Assembly: GCF_001238275.1 (NCBI RefSeq)
Contig: NZ_LGTB01000021.1
Location: forward strand, 62,001 to 126,000
Reading direction: 5' to 3'
DNA from: Bradyrhizobium viridifuturi
GTDB lineage: Bacteria; Pseudomonadota; Alphaproteobacteria; Rhizobiales; Xanthobacteraceae
DNA: 64,000 nucleotides
Positions 1 through 9,123 of the stretch are shown here, piece after piece. The number at the start of each line of letters is the position of its first letter. Position 1 is the first letter of the stretch. A program made the translations under genes and the position numbers. Below the pieces are notes generated by a model that did not search any database, was not told the DNA's origin, and saw nothing but the letters and a program-made list of their open reading frames with translations.

Positions 1-2
1 TC

Positions 3-1814
3 ATCGCGATCTCGCTAGTGCTGCTCTCGGTGTTCGTGCCGATCGCGTTCATCCCCGGCATTTCCGGCACCCTGTTCCGCCAGTTCGCGGTGACGATCAG
101 CGCTGCGATGGTGATCTCGGCACTGAATGCGCTGACCTTGTCGCCGGCGCTGTGCGCGGTGTTCCTGCGTCATGGCGGACCGCGGCGCGGCATCATGGGA
201 CGGGTGCTCGACGGCATCGACTGGGTGCGCGACGGTTATGCCGGCGTGGTGCAGCGGCTGGTCCGCCTTGCGGTGCTGTCGCTGGTTGCGGTGCTGGTGT
301 TCGCCGGCGCGGTGTTCGGGGTGTCGAAGGTCACGCCGACCGGCTTCCTGCCCGAGGAGGACCAGGGTGCCTTCTTCATCGCAGTGCAATTGCCCGACGG
401 CGCGTCGGTGGCGCGCACCAGCGAGGTCACCAAGCAGGTCGAGGCGCTGCTGAAGAAGAACCCGGCGGTCGACCACGTGCTGTCGATCATCGGCTTCTCG
501 CTGCTCGACGGTGCGAGCGAGCCGAACTCCGCTTTCATGGTGGCGCGCATGAAGGCGTTCGCCGATCGCAAGGCCACGACCGACTCGGTGCAGGCCGCGA
601 TCGGGCAGACCTTCGTCGGCGGTTCGCAGATCCGTCAGGCCTCGGTGCTGCCGTTCAACCTGCCGCCGATCATCGGGTTGTCGACATCAGGCGGCTTCGA
701 GTATCAGCTCGAGGCGCTGGAAGGGCAGGACCCGGCTTCGCTCAGCAGCGTGATGGGCGGATTGATCGGTGCGGCGAACCGCAATCCGAACCTGGCCCGC
801 GTGTTCTCGACCTTCACCGCGACCAATCCGTCCGTCTATCTCGACATCGATCGCGCCAAGGCGCAGGCGCTCGGTCTCAACATGGCCGACGTCTTCACCG
901 CGCTGCAAGCCACGCTCGGCGGCATCTATGTCAACAACTTCAACCTGTTTGGCCGCACCTGGCAGGTCAACGTGCAGGGCGATGCGGCGGACCGCCGCGA
1001 CATCCCCGACATCTGGCAGATCTATGTGCGCAATACCGGCGGCGAGATGGTGCCGATCCGCTCGATCGCAAGCTTGCGGATCGTCACCGGCCCGCAGGTG
1101 ATCACGCGCTACAACAATTATCGCTCGGTCACGGTGAACGGCAGCCCGGCGGCGGGCGTGTCGTCGGGTACCGCGATTGCGACGATGGCCGACCTCTCGA
1201 AGACGACGCTGCCGGCCGGCTACTCGTATGAATGGACCGGCACCGCCTATCAGGAGCAGGCGGCTTCCGGCCAGACCGGCATCATCCTCGCGCTCGCGGT
1301 GCTGTTTGCCTATCTGTTCCTGGTGGCGCTGTATGAGAGCTGGACGATCCCGATTCCCGTGCTGCTGTCGGTCACGGTCGGCGTGTTCGGCTCCTATCTC
1401 GCGATCAAGCTCGCAGGGCTCAACCTCGATCTCTACGGCCAGATCGGCCTCGTGGTGCTGATCGCGCTCGCCGCCAAGAACGGCATCCTGATCGTGGAAT
1501 TCGCCAAGGAGCAGCGCGAGGCCGGCAAGCCGATCATCGAAGCCGCGACGACGGGCGCGCAGATGCGCTTCCGCGCCGTCATGATGACCTCGATCGCCTT
1601 CATCCTCGGCCTGGTGCCGCTGGTGGTCGCGACGGGTGCTGCGGAGATCAGCCGCCGCGCAGTCGGCACCGCGGTGTTCGGCGGCATGCTGGCCGCGAGC
1701 TCGATCGGCATCTTCCTGGTGCCGATGCTCTTTGTCACCTTCCAGGGCTGGCGCGAAGGGGTGAAGAACCGCTTCGGCAGGCGGAGCAAGGCGGAACAGC
1801 CGGCGTCGCATTGA
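3..1814 (+). CDS. RND efflux pump inner-membrane permease (HAE1/AcrB family), 5'-truncated by window edge
   Basis: About 604 C-terminal residues of a pump that is normally near 1,040 residues. The frame is open to the first base, so the true start lies upstream. The piece begins in the membrane domain ([20 protein letters not shown]) and runs through the second periplasmic porter region (residues ~110-400) to the last six membrane helices. The RND signature [14 protein letters not shown] lies near residue 490; its Lys belongs to the proton relay in AcrB. By family, the protein is a proton-driven trimer exporting drugs or other amphiphiles together with a periplasmic adaptor and an outer-membrane channel; those genes are not in this window. 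The protein ends in a short charged tail. The substrate cannot be read from the sequence. Confidence 0.93.
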   Translation: MAISLVLLSVFVPIAFIPGISGTLFRQFAVTISAAMVISALNALTLSPALCAVFLRHGGPRRGIMGRVLDGIDWVRDGYAGVVQRLVRLAVLSLVAVLVFAGAVFGVSKVTPTGFLPEEDQGAFFIAVQLPDGASVARTSEVTKQVEALLKKNPAVDHVLSIIGFSLLDGASEPNSAFMVARMKAFADRKATTDSVQAAIGQTFVGGSQIRQASVLPFNLPPIIGLSTSGGFEYQLEALEGQDPASLSSVMGGLIGAANRNPNLARVFSTFTATNPSVYLDIDRAKAQALGLNMADVFTALQATLGGIYVNNFNLFGRTWQVNVQGDAADRRDIPDIWQIYVRNTGGEMVPIRSIASLRIVTGPQVITRYNNYRSVTVNGSPAAGVSSGTAIATMADLSKTTLPAGYSYEWTGTAYQEQAASGQTGIILALAVLFAYLFLVALYESWTIPIPVLLSVTVGVFGSYLAIKLAGLNLDLYGQIGLVVLIALAAKNGILIVEFAKEQREAGKPIIEAATTGAQMRFRAVMMTSIAFILGLVPLVVATGAAEISRRAVGTAVFGGMLAASSIGIFLVPMLFVTFQGWREGVKNRFGRRSKAEQPASH

Positions 1815-1892
1815 TTCAGCCTAATCCCATCGCGCATTAGCGGGGCGCGTGAGGCGGCGCTATACTGGCTGCCTCATCGAGGGAGTTCCAGA

Positions 1893-2375
1893 TTGAGCGT
1901 TGCCTTCACCAAGGAAGAAAGTGCCGAGACCGCGTCCGAAACGCTGTTGCCGGATCGTCCGATCTCGCCGCATCCCAACCTGGTGACCGAAGCGGGACGC
2001 AAGGCGCTGGAGCGCCAGCTTCAGGAGGCGCGCGCCGCCTTTGAGGCCGCGCAGCAACTGGAGGACGTCAACGAGCGTCGGCGGCAGTCGGCGGTTCCGT
2101 TGCGTGACACGCGCTATCTCACCGAGCGGCTCCGCACCGCGCAGGTCGTCGCAGATCCGACCTCGACCGAAACCGTCGCCTTCGGCAGCACGGTGACCTT
2201 CAGCCGCGCCGACGGACGCGTGCAGACCTACCGCATCGTCGGTGAGGACGAAGCCGATCCGAAGGCGGGCTCGATCTCCTTCGTTTCCCCGGTAGCAAGG
2301 TCGCTGATGGGCAAGGCGCTGGGCGACGTCGTCGGGTCAGGCGATCAGGAGCTGGAGATCGTGGCGATCGCGTAG
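1893..2375 (+). CDS. GreA/GreB-family transcription elongation factor-like protein
   Basis: The protein has 160 residues. An N-terminal helical part (residues ~25-75, with LVTEAGRKALERQLQEARAAF) resembles the Gre coiled coil that enters the RNA polymerase secondary channel. The C-terminal part (residues ~85-158, with GSTVTFSRADGRVQTYRIVG and SPVARSLMGKALGDVV) is the FKBP-like Gre C-domain. The acidic tip residues that stimulate RNA cleavage in GreA cannot be assigned with certainty, so it may be an anti-Gre or Rnk-like variant. The start is TTG, chosen because GGGAG at 1881-1885 sits 7 bases upstream and the reading matches the family N-terminus. It stands alone, after the efflux gene and facing bioR. 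Confidence 0.8.
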   Translation: MSVAFTKEESAETASETLLPDRPISPHPNLVTEAGRKALERQLQEARAAFEAAQQLEDVNERRRQSAVPLRDTRYLTERLRTAQVVADPTSTETVAFGSTVTFSRADGRVQTYRIVGEDEADPKAGSISFVSPVARSLMGKALGDVVGSGDQELEIVAIA

Positions 2376-2392
2376 CGGATCGCAGATTTCTG

Positions 2393-3031
2393 TCACGCCG
2401 CCGGCAGCGCAAGCCGCTCGATCGTCTGGATATGCCGCGCCAGAAGACTGCAGGCCTGCTCGATGTTGCGGGCGCGCAGCGCCTGCAGGATCACGCGATG
2501 ATCCTGGCTCGGCCGCGGCCGCCAGCCGGCGTTGCGCGCCATCGCGAATACCAGGCGTGAATTCGCCAGCTGCAGGCCGTCGAGGCTGGCGAGCAGCCGC
2601 GGCATCGCGCAAGGCGCCACCAGCGCGTGATGAAAGGCGCGATTGGCCATCTCGAATTCCTCGACCGTCTCGGCATTGTCGCCTTCGACCAGCGCGACCT
2701 CGATCCGTGCCAGATGCGCCGACGTGAATTTCGGCGCCGCGTTGCGCAACGCGACCACCTCCAGCGCGGCGCGCATCTCGGCGATCTCCTTCACCGATTT
2801 GGTGTCGAGCGGCGCCACCCGCACGCCGCGGCGCGGCACCGCAACGACGAGATGCTGCGCCTCCAACTGCCTGAAGGCCTCGCGTACCGGGACGTGGCTG
2901 GAGTGGAATTCGTGCGCGACATGGTCCTGCCGGAGCGGCGCATCCGGCGGCAATGTGCCGCTGATGATGCGCTCGCCGATCGCCTCGGCGATGCGCCCGG
3001 CAGTTGTCGTGTTCTGGCCTTCGTCCATCAT
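2393..3031 (-). CDS. bioR: GntR-family (FCD) transcriptional regulator, probable biotin repressor BioR
   Basis: The protein has 212 residues. It has an N-terminal GntR winged helix (residues ~8-75, with ISGTLPPDAPLRQDHVAHEF and SHVPVREAFRQLEAQHLV) and a C-terminal FCD helical ligand domain (residues ~85-205). BioR is the GntR-type repressor of biotin genes known in alphaproteobacteria. The assignment here rests on divergence from bioB and on TTATCTAT-type palindromes in the shared promoter. One palindrome (3030-3042) overlaps this gene's own start codon, which suggests autorepression. Two consecutive ATG codons (3031 and 3028) are possible starts. A generic GntR regulator of another pathway is less likely given the operator match. 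Confidence 0.85.
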   Translation of the reverse strand: MMDEGQNTTTAGRIAEAIGERIISGTLPPDAPLRQDHVAHEFHSSHVPVREAFRQLEAQHLVVAVPRRGVRVAPLDTKSVKEIAEMRAALEVVALRNAAPKFTSAHLARIEVALVEGDNAETVEEFEMANRAFHHALVAPCAMPRLLASLDGLQLANSRLVFAMARNAGWRPRPSQDHRVILQALRARNIEQACSLLARHIQTIERLALPAA

Positions 3032-3042
3032 AGATTATCTAT
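3030..3042. promoter_or_regulatory. BioR-like operator overlapping the bioR start codon
   Basis: ATAGATTATCTAT is a perfect 13-bp palindrome around a central T. It covers the first base of the bioR coding sequence and its leader. It contains TTATCTAT, the half of the published BioR box (TTATMTATAA). Its position suggests negative autoregulation. Confidence 0.7.
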
Positions 3043-3095
3043 CATAAAAACGGGTGCGCTCACGCGGAGCCTCGGCTAGCATCATTCTAAGTCCG

Positions 3096-3130
3096 AAATC
3101 ATAGATAATATACCAGATTATCTATGATTT
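3096..3130. promoter_or_regulatory. Double BioR-like operator in the bioB leader
   Basis: Two perfect 14-bp inverted arms (AAATCATAGATAAT and its complement) are separated by 7 bases (ATACCAG). Each arm holds a BioR-box-like core (TCATAGATAA / TTATCTATGA). The two core centres are 21 bp apart, two helical turns, which would put two repressor dimers on one face. The right arm ends 24 bases before the bioB ATG, so binding should block transcription initiation of the bio operon. Confidence 0.78.
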
Positions 3131-3154
3131 GCAACAAGCGAGAAGGTTAGCCCG

Positions 3155-4150
3155 ATGGTTGATGTCGTTGAGATCGAACGCACCGAACACCGCGCCGGCG
3201 CGGCGCCGCGCAAGACCTGGCAGCGCGCCGAGGCCGAGGCGCTCTACAATCTGCCGTTCGCGGACCTGATGTTTCAGGCGCAGGGCGTCCATCGCGCCAA
3301 CTTCAATCCGAACCACGTCGAAACCGCGAGCCTGCTCAGCATCAAGACCGGCGGCTGCCCGGAAGACTGCGGTTACTGCTCCCAGAGCGCGCATTACGAT
3401 ACCGGCCTGAAAGCCACCCGCCTGATGCCCCGCGATGAGGTGGTCGCGGTCGCGCAGCGCGCCAAGGACGCCGGTGCCACACGCTTCTGCATGGCCGCGG
3501 CCTGGCGCAGTCCCAAGGACCGCGATCTCGATCAGGTCTGCGACATGGTCAGCGCGGTGAAGGGGCTCGGCATGGAGACCTGCGTCACGCTCGGCATGCT
3601 GACGCCGAAGCAGGCCGAGCGCCTCTCTGAGGCCGGGCTCGATTTCTACAACCACAATGTCGATACCTCGCCGGAATTCTACGACAAGATCATCACCACC
3701 CGCACCTTGCAGGAGCGCATCGATACGCTGGCGCATGTGCGCGACGCCGGCATCAAGGTCTGCTGCGGCGGCATCATCGGCATGGGTGAACAGGTCGAGG
3801 ACCGGCTCGGCATGCTGATGCTGCTCGCCAATCTCCCCAGCCATCCGGAAAGCGTGCCGATCAATCTGTGGAACGAGGTCAAGGGCGTGCCGGTCAACGA
3901 CACCGCGGAGCGTCCCGATCCGATCGCGCTGGTGCGGCTGGTCGCAACCGCGCGGATCATGATGCCGCAGAGCGTGGTGCGGCTGTCGGCCGGGCGGCAA
4001 TACATGACCGATGAGCTGCAGGCGATGTGCTTCCTCGCCGGCGCGAACTCGATCTTCATCGGCGATGTGCTGCTGACCACCAAGAATCCGCAGCGCGACC
4101 GCGACGCCGATTTGCTGGATCGGCTCGGCATCACCTCCCGCCTCGCCTGA
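3155..4150 (+). CDS. bioB: Biotin synthase BioB
   Basis: The protein has 331 residues, the usual length for the family. It is a radical-SAM enzyme that inserts sulfur into dethiobiotin to give biotin. The SAM [4Fe-4S] motif CxxxCxxC appears as CPEDCGYC (residues ~67-74), followed by [10 protein letters not shown]. Later family landmarks are [22 protein letters not shown] and the LSAGRQ segment near the C-terminus; the Arg of that segment ligates the auxiliary [2Fe-2S] cluster. The ATG at 3155 has AGAAGG at 3141-3146. It is the first gene of bioBFDA and lies directly behind the double BioR-like operator, so repression in the presence of biotin is expected. Confidence 0.98.
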   Translation: MVDVVEIERTEHRAGAAPRKTWQRAEAEALYNLPFADLMFQAQGVHRANFNPNHVETASLLSIKTGGCPEDCGYCSQSAHYDTGLKATRLMPRDEVVAVAQRAKDAGATRFCMAAAWRSPKDRDLDQVCDMVSAVKGLGMETCVTLGMLTPKQAERLSEAGLDFYNHNVDTSPEFYDKIITTRTLQERIDTLAHVRDAGIKVCCGGIIGMGEQVEDRLGMLMLLANLPSHPESVPINLWNEVKGVPVNDTAERPDPIALVRLVATARIMMPQSVVRLSAGRQYMTDELQAMCFLAGANSIFIGDVLLTTKNPQRDRDADLLDRLGITSRLA

Positions 4151-4216
4151 TCGCAATCTTCCGCGAGCGCGCGGCCACAGTCCGCGCGTGACCAACCTTG
4201 CATCTGAGAGAGAAGC

Positions 4217-5371
4217 ATGAGCGCAATCCATGCGGCCAAGGCCGCTGATTACGCCGCGGCCTTGCACGCCCTGAGCAAGGACGATCGGCTGCGCGGCCTC
4301 AAGCCGCGCGCAGGCATCGATTTCGTCTCGAACGACTATCTGGCGCTAGCGACCGCGCCGCGCATCAAGCAGGCGGTTGCGGCCGCGCTCGAAGCCGGCA
4401 CGCCGATCGGCGCCGGCGGCTCGCGGCTCTTGCGCGGCAATTGCGAGGAGCATGAGTGGCTGGAGACCGAAGCCGCCACGTTCTTCCGTGCCGAGACTGC
4501 CTTGTTCTTCGGCGGCGGCTATGTCGCCAATTTCGCCGTGCTGACGACGCTGCCGCAGCGCGGCGATCTGCTGGTGCTCGATGCCCTGGTGCATGCGAGC
4601 ATCCATGAGGGTGCGCGGGCCGGCCGGGCGGAATTCAGGTTCAGCGCCCACAATGATCCGCAATCGGTCGAGGATACCATTCGCGGCTGGCGCGGCGAGG
4701 GCGGAACGGGCCGGGTCTGGATCGTGGTCGAGAGTGTCTACAGCATGGATGGCGACGTCGCGCCGCTCGACGATCTCGTCGTCATCGCGGATCGGCACGA
4801 CGCGTTCCTGATGGTGGACGAGGCGCATGGCACCGGTGTCTATGGCGAGCAGGGGCGCGGCCTGACGGCGCCCTATGAGGGCCGCGACAACCTCGTGATC
4901 GTTCATACCTGCGGCAAGGCGCTGGGCGCGGCGGGCGCGCTGGTCACGGCCCCGACCGTGCTGCGCGACTTCATGGTCAATCGCTGCCGCCCGTTCATCT
5001 TCGCCACCGCGCCATCGCCGCTGACCGCGGTTGCCGTGCGCGAGGCGCTGCTGATCCTGCAACAGGAGCCCCAGCATCAACAGCGTCTGGCAAACCTGGT
5101 CGCGTTCACCCATCGCGAGCTTGATCTGCGCGGCTGGCGCAGTCCGTCGCGCTCGCAGATCGTGCCCTATATCGTCGGCGACAATGCACGCGCGATGCAG
5201 CTTGCGTCCGCACTGCAGTCACGCGGCTTCGACGTCAGGGGCATCCGGCCGCCGACCGTGCCGGCGGGCACCGCGCGCCTGCGGATTGCGATCACCCTCA
5301 ATGTCGACGAGGACGACGTGCGCGCGCTGCTCGACACGCTGGTCGCGGAGACCAACGGATGGCCACAATGA
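4217..5371 (+). CDS. bioF: 8-amino-7-oxononanoate synthase BioF
   Basis: The protein has 384 residues. It is a PLP-dependent alpha-oxoamine synthase condensing a pimeloyl thioester with L-alanine to KAPA (8-amino-7-oxononanoate), the first ring-assembly step of biotin. Family motifs are [10 protein letters not shown] near the N-terminus, [11 protein letters not shown] (residues ~58-68), [13 protein letters not shown], the PLP-ring Asp in [12 protein letters not shown] (residues ~195-206), and the Schiff-base Lys in [12 protein letters not shown] (residues ~230-241). AGAGAGAAGC lies just before the ATG. It follows bioB by 66 bases and shares an ATGA stop/start overlap with bioD, which indicates translational coupling. 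Confidence 0.97.
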   Translation: MSAIHAAKAADYAAALHALSKDDRLRGLKPRAGIDFVSNDYLALATAPRIKQAVAAALEAGTPIGAGGSRLLRGNCEEHEWLETEAATFFRAETALFFGGGYVANFAVLTTLPQRGDLLVLDALVHASIHEGARAGRAEFRFSAHNDPQSVEDTIRGWRGEGGTGRVWIVVESVYSMDGDVAPLDDLVVIADRHDAFLMVDEAHGTGVYGEQGRGLTAPYEGRDNLVIVHTCGKALGAAGALVTAPTVLRDFMVNRCRPFIFATAPSPLTAVAVREALLILQQEPQHQQRLANLVAFTHRELDLRGWRSPSRSQIVPYIVGDNARAMQLASALQSRGFDVRGIRPPTVPAGTARLRIAITLNVDEDDVRALLDTLVAETNGWPQ

Positions 5372-6000
5372 GCAGCGCGATCGTGGTGACCGGCACCGAT
5401 ACCGGAATTGGAAAGACCGTCTTCTCGGCGGGTCTCTCCAGCTTCCTCGGCGCGAACTACTGGAAGCCGGTTCAGTCGGGCCTCGACGAGGAGACCGACG
5501 CGCAACTGGTGGCTCGGCTAGGCGGCATCCCGGCCGACCGCATCGTGCCGGAACGCTACCGGCTTCGAACGCCGGCATCGCCGCATCAGGCCGCCGCGAT
5601 CGACGGCGTGCGCATCGATCCCGGCGCGCTCGATGTGCCCGCGACTTCGAACCGGCCGCTGGTGATCGAAGGCGCCGGCGGGCTGATGGTGCCGCTGAAT
5701 GACGACACGCTTTACATCGACATCTTCGAGCGATGGCGGTTGCCGGTCGTGCTCTGCGCCCGGACGGCACTTGGCACCATCAATCATTCGCTGCTGTCGG
5801 TCGAGGCGCTGCGCAAGCGCCGGATCGACATCGTCGGAGTGGCCTTCATCGGCGAGAGCAATCCCGAGAGCGAGCGCGCTATCTGCGCGTTAGGGCAGGT
5901 GCGCCGACTGGGCCGGTTGCCGCTGCTGTCGCCGCTTGCGCCGGACACGCTGCAGGCGGCATTCAGGGATTCATTCCGGCGCGAAGATTTCAATCCATGA
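5368..6000 (+). CDS. bioD: Dethiobiotin synthetase BioD
   Basis: About 210 residues. It is an ATP-dependent carboxylase that closes the ureido ring of 7,8-diaminononanoate to give dethiobiotin. The P-loop [15 protein letters not shown] starts near residue 9, the KPVQSG segment follows at ~34-39, and [11 protein letters not shown] is the family motif near residue 100. The ATG at 5368 overlaps the bioF TGA (ATGA). An in-frame ATG at 5359 would add three residues. The 3' end forms another ATGA overlap with bioA, so bioF, bioD and bioA are translated as a coupled chain. Confidence 0.95.
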   Translation: MSSAIVVTGTDTGIGKTVFSAGLSSFLGANYWKPVQSGLDEETDAQLVARLGGIPADRIVPERYRLRTPASPHQAAAIDGVRIDPGALDVPATSNRPLVIEGAGGLMVPLNDDTLYIDIFERWRLPVVLCARTALGTINHSLLSVEALRKRRIDIVGVAFIGESNPESERAICALGQVRRLGRLPLLSPLAPDTLQAAFRDSFRREDFNP

Positions 6001-7259
6001 TGCCCGCACGCAAGTCACCGATCTGGCACCCGTTCACGCAGCATGCGCTGCATGGCGAGATGACGAGGATCGTGCGCGGCGAGGGCGCCTATCTCTACAC
6101 CGCGGATGATCGCCGCATCATCGATGCGATCGCGTCCTGGTGGGTCGTGACACATGGCCATTGCCATCCGCACATCGTGCGCGCGATCCAGGATCAGGCG
6201 GAGCAGCTCAACCAGATCATTTTTGCCGGGCATACCCACGAACCGGCCGAAGCGGTCGCAGCGCAGCTCGTCAAGCTTGCGCCGGATGGGCTGGACCATG
6301 TGTTCTTTTCCGACTCCGGCTCGACCAGCGTGGAAGTGGCGCTGAAGATGGCGCTCGGCTATTGGCACAATATCGGCGTGCCGCGCACGCGGATCATCGT
6401 CATGGAGCACTCCTACCATGGCGACACCGTAGGGACGATGTCGGTCGGCGCGCGCGGTGTCTTCAACAAGGCTTACGAGCCGCTGCTGTTCGACGTCGCG
6501 TCTATCCCGTTTCCGGCTGTTGGCCACGAGCAGACAACGCTCGATGCGCTCGAAGCCGCGTGCAAGGACGAGAGCGCGGCAGCGTTCATCGTCGAGCCGC
6601 TGATCCTCGGCGCGGGCGGGATGCTGATGTATTTGCCCCGAGTGCTGAAGGAAATGAAGCGCATCTGCGAAGCGGCGGATGTGCTGTTCATTGCCGACGA
6701 AGTGATGACCGGCTGGGGCCGCACCGGCACCTTGTTCGCGTGCGAGCAGGCCGACGTCAGGCCGGATATCGCCTGCTACTCCAAGGGGCTCACCGGCGGA
6801 TCGCTGCCGCTCGCGGTGACGCTGTGCCGCGCCGAGATCTACGACGCGCACTATTCAAGCGATCGTTCGCGAACCTTCTTCCATTCCAGTTCCTATACGG
6901 CGAATCCGGTCGCCTGCGCCGCCGCAAGGGCCAACCTCGAGCTCTGGCAACACGGCGCGGACGCGCGCGTCGCCGCGCTCGCCGCGATGCAGGAGCGGAT
7001 GCTTGCGCCGTTCCGCGCCGATCCACGTTTCGAAAACGTCCGCCGCACCGGGACCATCACCGCACTCGACCTGAAGGCAAGTGACGCCGGTTATCTCGCC
7101 GGCATCGGCCCAAAACTTCAAGCGTTCTTCGCGCATCGAAATCTGTTGCTGCGCCCGCTCGGCAACACGATCTACCTCATGCCGCCCTACTGCGCGACGG
7201 AAGCGGACCTTGAGGAAATCTACGCCGCGATCAGAGACGCGGCCGACGCGTTGGCTTGA
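5997..7259 (+). CDS. bioA: Adenosylmethionine-8-amino-7-oxononanoate aminotransferase BioA
   Basis: The protein has 420 residues. It is a class-III PLP aminotransferase converting KAPA to 7,8-diaminononanoate with SAM as amino donor. It begins [16 protein letters not shown], the typical BioA N-terminus that lines the substrate pocket (WHPFTQ). Further motifs are [37 protein letters not shown] (PLP stacking Tyr), [14 protein letters not shown] (PLP Asp) and [12 protein letters not shown] with the Schiff-base Lys (residue ~264). The frame stays open to 5733, but the ATG in the ATGA overlap with bioD gives the family N-terminus. It is the last gene of the operon. No bioZ, bioC, bioH or bioW follows, so pimeloyl-precursor genes must lie elsewhere. 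Confidence 0.97.
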   Translation: MMPARKSPIWHPFTQHALHGEMTRIVRGEGAYLYTADDRRIIDAIASWWVVTHGHCHPHIVRAIQDQAEQLNQIIFAGHTHEPAEAVAAQLVKLAPDGLDHVFFSDSGSTSVEVALKMALGYWHNIGVPRTRIIVMEHSYHGDTVGTMSVGARGVFNKAYEPLLFDVASIPFPAVGHEQTTLDALEAACKDESAAAFIVEPLILGAGGMLMYLPRVLKEMKRICEAADVLFIADEVMTGWGRTGTLFACEQADVRPDIACYSKGLTGGSLPLAVTLCRAEIYDAHYSSDRSRTFFHSSSYTANPVACAAARANLELWQHGADARVAALAAMQERMLAPFRADPRFENVRRTGTITALDLKASDAGYLAGIGPKLQAFFAHRNLLLRPLGNTIYLMPPYCATEADLEEIYAAIRDAADALA

Positions 7260-7311
7260 CGGCGGCACCTCGCGCGCCGCCGCTTTGTCCGCGATGGGCC
7301 CTCATGTGAAA

Positions 7312-7337
7312 TCGGCGTGCCCTTGCAGGCACGCCGA
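7312..7337 (-). terminator. Rho-independent terminator after the YXWGXW gene
   Basis: A perfect 10-bp stem (TCGGCGTGCC and its complement) surrounds a 6-base loop. On the minus strand it is followed by TTT, and it lies ten bases past the stop of the minus-strand gene. It may also stop bioA transcription from the other side. Confidence 0.7.
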
Positions 7338-7346
7338 CGAGCGCGA

Positions 7347-8675
7347 TCATGCGTGTTTGTGTGGCGCGGGTCGCGCAGCGGGATGCTGCGGCCGTGGCGC
7401 AGGATGAGGCCGCGGGGCCGGCCGCGACACGTGCGGCGCTGCAGGCCGGGGCGGCGGGGCACGATGTACGGCCGCTTGCGCGACGTGCGGGGCCGGCGGA
7501 TGCGCAGCCGGGCGTGACGCAGGCGGTGCATGCTGTGCGACCTGCGGCCTTGGCGCATGCACGGCTGGCGCGGCGACATGTGGCGCCGGCGAGGGGTGGT
7601 TGCCAGCGCCGGGCAGCGCGTGGGCTGTCGGCAACGTATGTCCTGTCGCTTGAGCGTGTTCCGCCGGTGCAGCGCGCGCGGCCGGCAGTGCGTTTCCTGT
7701 CGGCAGAGCGTGTCCTGCCGGCGGAGCGTTCCCGGCCGGTTGCGTGTGTCCTGCCGGCAGAGCATTTCCTGACGGCAGCGCGTGACCCGTCGTTTGAGCG
7801 TGCTCTGCCGGTGCGGCGTGCACTGGCGGCAGCGCGTTTCCGGTCGGCAAAGCGTGTCCAGGCGGCACGGCATTCCCCGTCGGCAGAGCGTGCTCGGCCG
7901 TCGGCTGCGCATGCCGGGGCGGCGGCGCCGCGATCGGCTTGCCCGGTCGCGCGGCGATCACGCCCGCGCCGCTGAATTGTGCGGCGTGTGCCGTCGCGGC
8001 GACCGCCGGATGACCATGGTTGTTGGCGAGCGTCAGCGCCGGATCCTTCATCGCCGCTTCCGCGTGCCGCGTCTGCTCGGCGGTCGCAGCCACGTGGTGC
8101 CCGTTCGCGGCCGCGACCTGCTGCGGCGTCGGCCTCACCGTGGTGCCGCCGGTGCCGCCATTGTAGCTGACGTTGGTCGTGTTGTTGATGACGGTCTTGT
8201 TGTAGACGTTGGTGACCGAGACGTTGGAGATGTTGTTGACCGAGCTGTTGTAGAAGAAGCTGCCGCCGCGCCAGTAGCCGCCCTCATAGCCGACGCCGGT
8301 GTAGCCGAAGCCATAGGAGATGCCGCCGTAGAAGCCGACGGTCGCTCCCCAATATCCGGCGTGGAAAGCGTAGACGCCATCGTTCCAGCCCCAATAGCCG
8401 GGTGTCCATAGCAGCTCGGGCGCGGGCGGCTGCACCCATGTGCCGGGCACCCAGTAGTAGCCGATATCGTCGCTCCAGGCCCAATAGCCCGGGGTCCAGA
8501 TGTAGCCGACCGCGGGCATCGGCGGCTGCACATAGACCGGCAATGGCGGCGGCGCCGCATTCACGGTGATGCCGATGCCGACACCGATGGCGAGCTGTGC
8601 GTGTGCAGCGTTGGGCGACGAGAGACAGCAGAGGCTGAGAGCTAAGGCGAGAGGCAGTCCGGCGATGCGGCGCAT
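7347..8675 (-). CDS. Secreted YXWGXW-repeat protein with a His/Pro/Ala-rich repeat tail
   Basis: The protein has 442 residues. A signal peptide (MRRIAGLPLALALSLCC, cleavage likely after AHA at residue 26) is followed by Gly/Tyr/Trp motifs of the YXWGXW type (GYWAWSDDIGYYW, GYWGWNDGVYAFH; residues ~60-115). Next come an Asn/Val-rich segment with NNTTNVSYNG (~140-175) and a long low-complexity tail rich in Pro, Ala and His (~240-442). The tail holds about eight imperfect copies of a HALPTGNALP-like unit (residues ~262-356) and ends in His/Pro-Arg stretches. Similar proteins are annotated as hypothetical; the His-rich tail could bind metal or cell wall (inference). The ATG at 8675 is chosen over a longer frame because of the signal peptide and a GGAG 8 bases upstream. 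Confidence 0.82.
   Translation of the reverse strand: MRRIAGLPLALALSLCCLSSPNAAHAQLAIGVGIGITVNAAPPPLPVYVQPPMPAVGYIWTPGYWAWSDDIGYYWVPGTWVQPPAPELLWTPGYWGWNDGVYAFHAGYWGATVGFYGGISYGFGYTGVGYEGGYWRGGSFFYNSSVNNISNVSVTNVYNKTVINNTTNVSYNGGTGGTTVRPTPQQVAAANGHHVAATAEQTRHAEAAMKDPALTLANNHGHPAVAATAHAAQFSGAGVIAARPGKPIAAPPPRHAQPTAEHALPTGNAVPPGHALPTGNALPPVHAAPAEHAQTTGHALPSGNALPAGHTQPAGNAPPAGHALPTGNALPAARAAPAEHAQATGHTLPTAHALPGAGNHPSPAPHVAAPAVHAPRPQVAQHAPPASRPAAHPPAPHVAQAAVHRAPPPRPAAPHVSRPAPRPHPAPRPQHPAARPAPHKHA
7608..7892 (-). repeat. In-gene tandem repeat encoding HALPTGNALP-like units
   Basis: Imperfect 24-45 base periodicity within the 3' half of the YXWGXW gene. Units alternate between ALPTGNALPPGH and APAEHAQTTGH variants. 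Copy number probably varies between strains. Confidence 0.7.
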
Positions 8676-9123
8676 GGCACATACTCCAATCTTCTTCCCC
8701 CAGCGTTGGAATCGAATAGTGGCGGCGACATGAACCCGTTGTGAATGTTTGCGCCGACACCGTGATTTCGAGATCGCGCGACGCGTGATCGTTAATGGCG
8801 ACGGATGCAAGTCAGCTTGGTGTCAGGATGGAACGCGATTGTGCAGTCGAAGTGGGAACGTGAGCCAGGCGACTCGCACGAAAGATGCAAGTGCCGCGTG
8901 TCTACCTCGTGCTCTGCCGTCGCGGTGTCTTCGTTGCCGATAGCTGCGTAGCTTCGACGCGCGGCTGAGCAACATTGCGCGGACATCGCGGGCTGCAAGG
9001 CGCGCGCTTCATCACTGCGCCAAATAGTCGAATTCTCGTTTTGAATTGGACGGCGACCCCCTGCGCATCATCAATCGGTGACCGGAGCATCGAGTTCCCA
9101 CAAAGACGACAGGGAGGTTTGGC
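8676..9123. other. Intergenic region, no gene seen
   Basis: 448 bases between the divergent YXWGXW gene and the MFS gene. Only short frames with no family resemblance are present, and I saw no hairpin or repeat I can name. It should contain both promoters. The bases just before 9124 (GACAGGGAGG) give a strong ribosome binding site for the MFS gene. Confidence 0.5.

Noticed and set aside
5733-5996. N-terminal extension of bioA into bioD
   Set aside because: The extension overlaps bioD coding sequence and lacks BioA features; the ATGA overlap at 5997 gives the proper start.
7608-7892. CRISPR-like or minisatellite array
   Set aside because: The repeats are in frame, imperfect and coding (HALPTGNALP units); there are no regular spacers.
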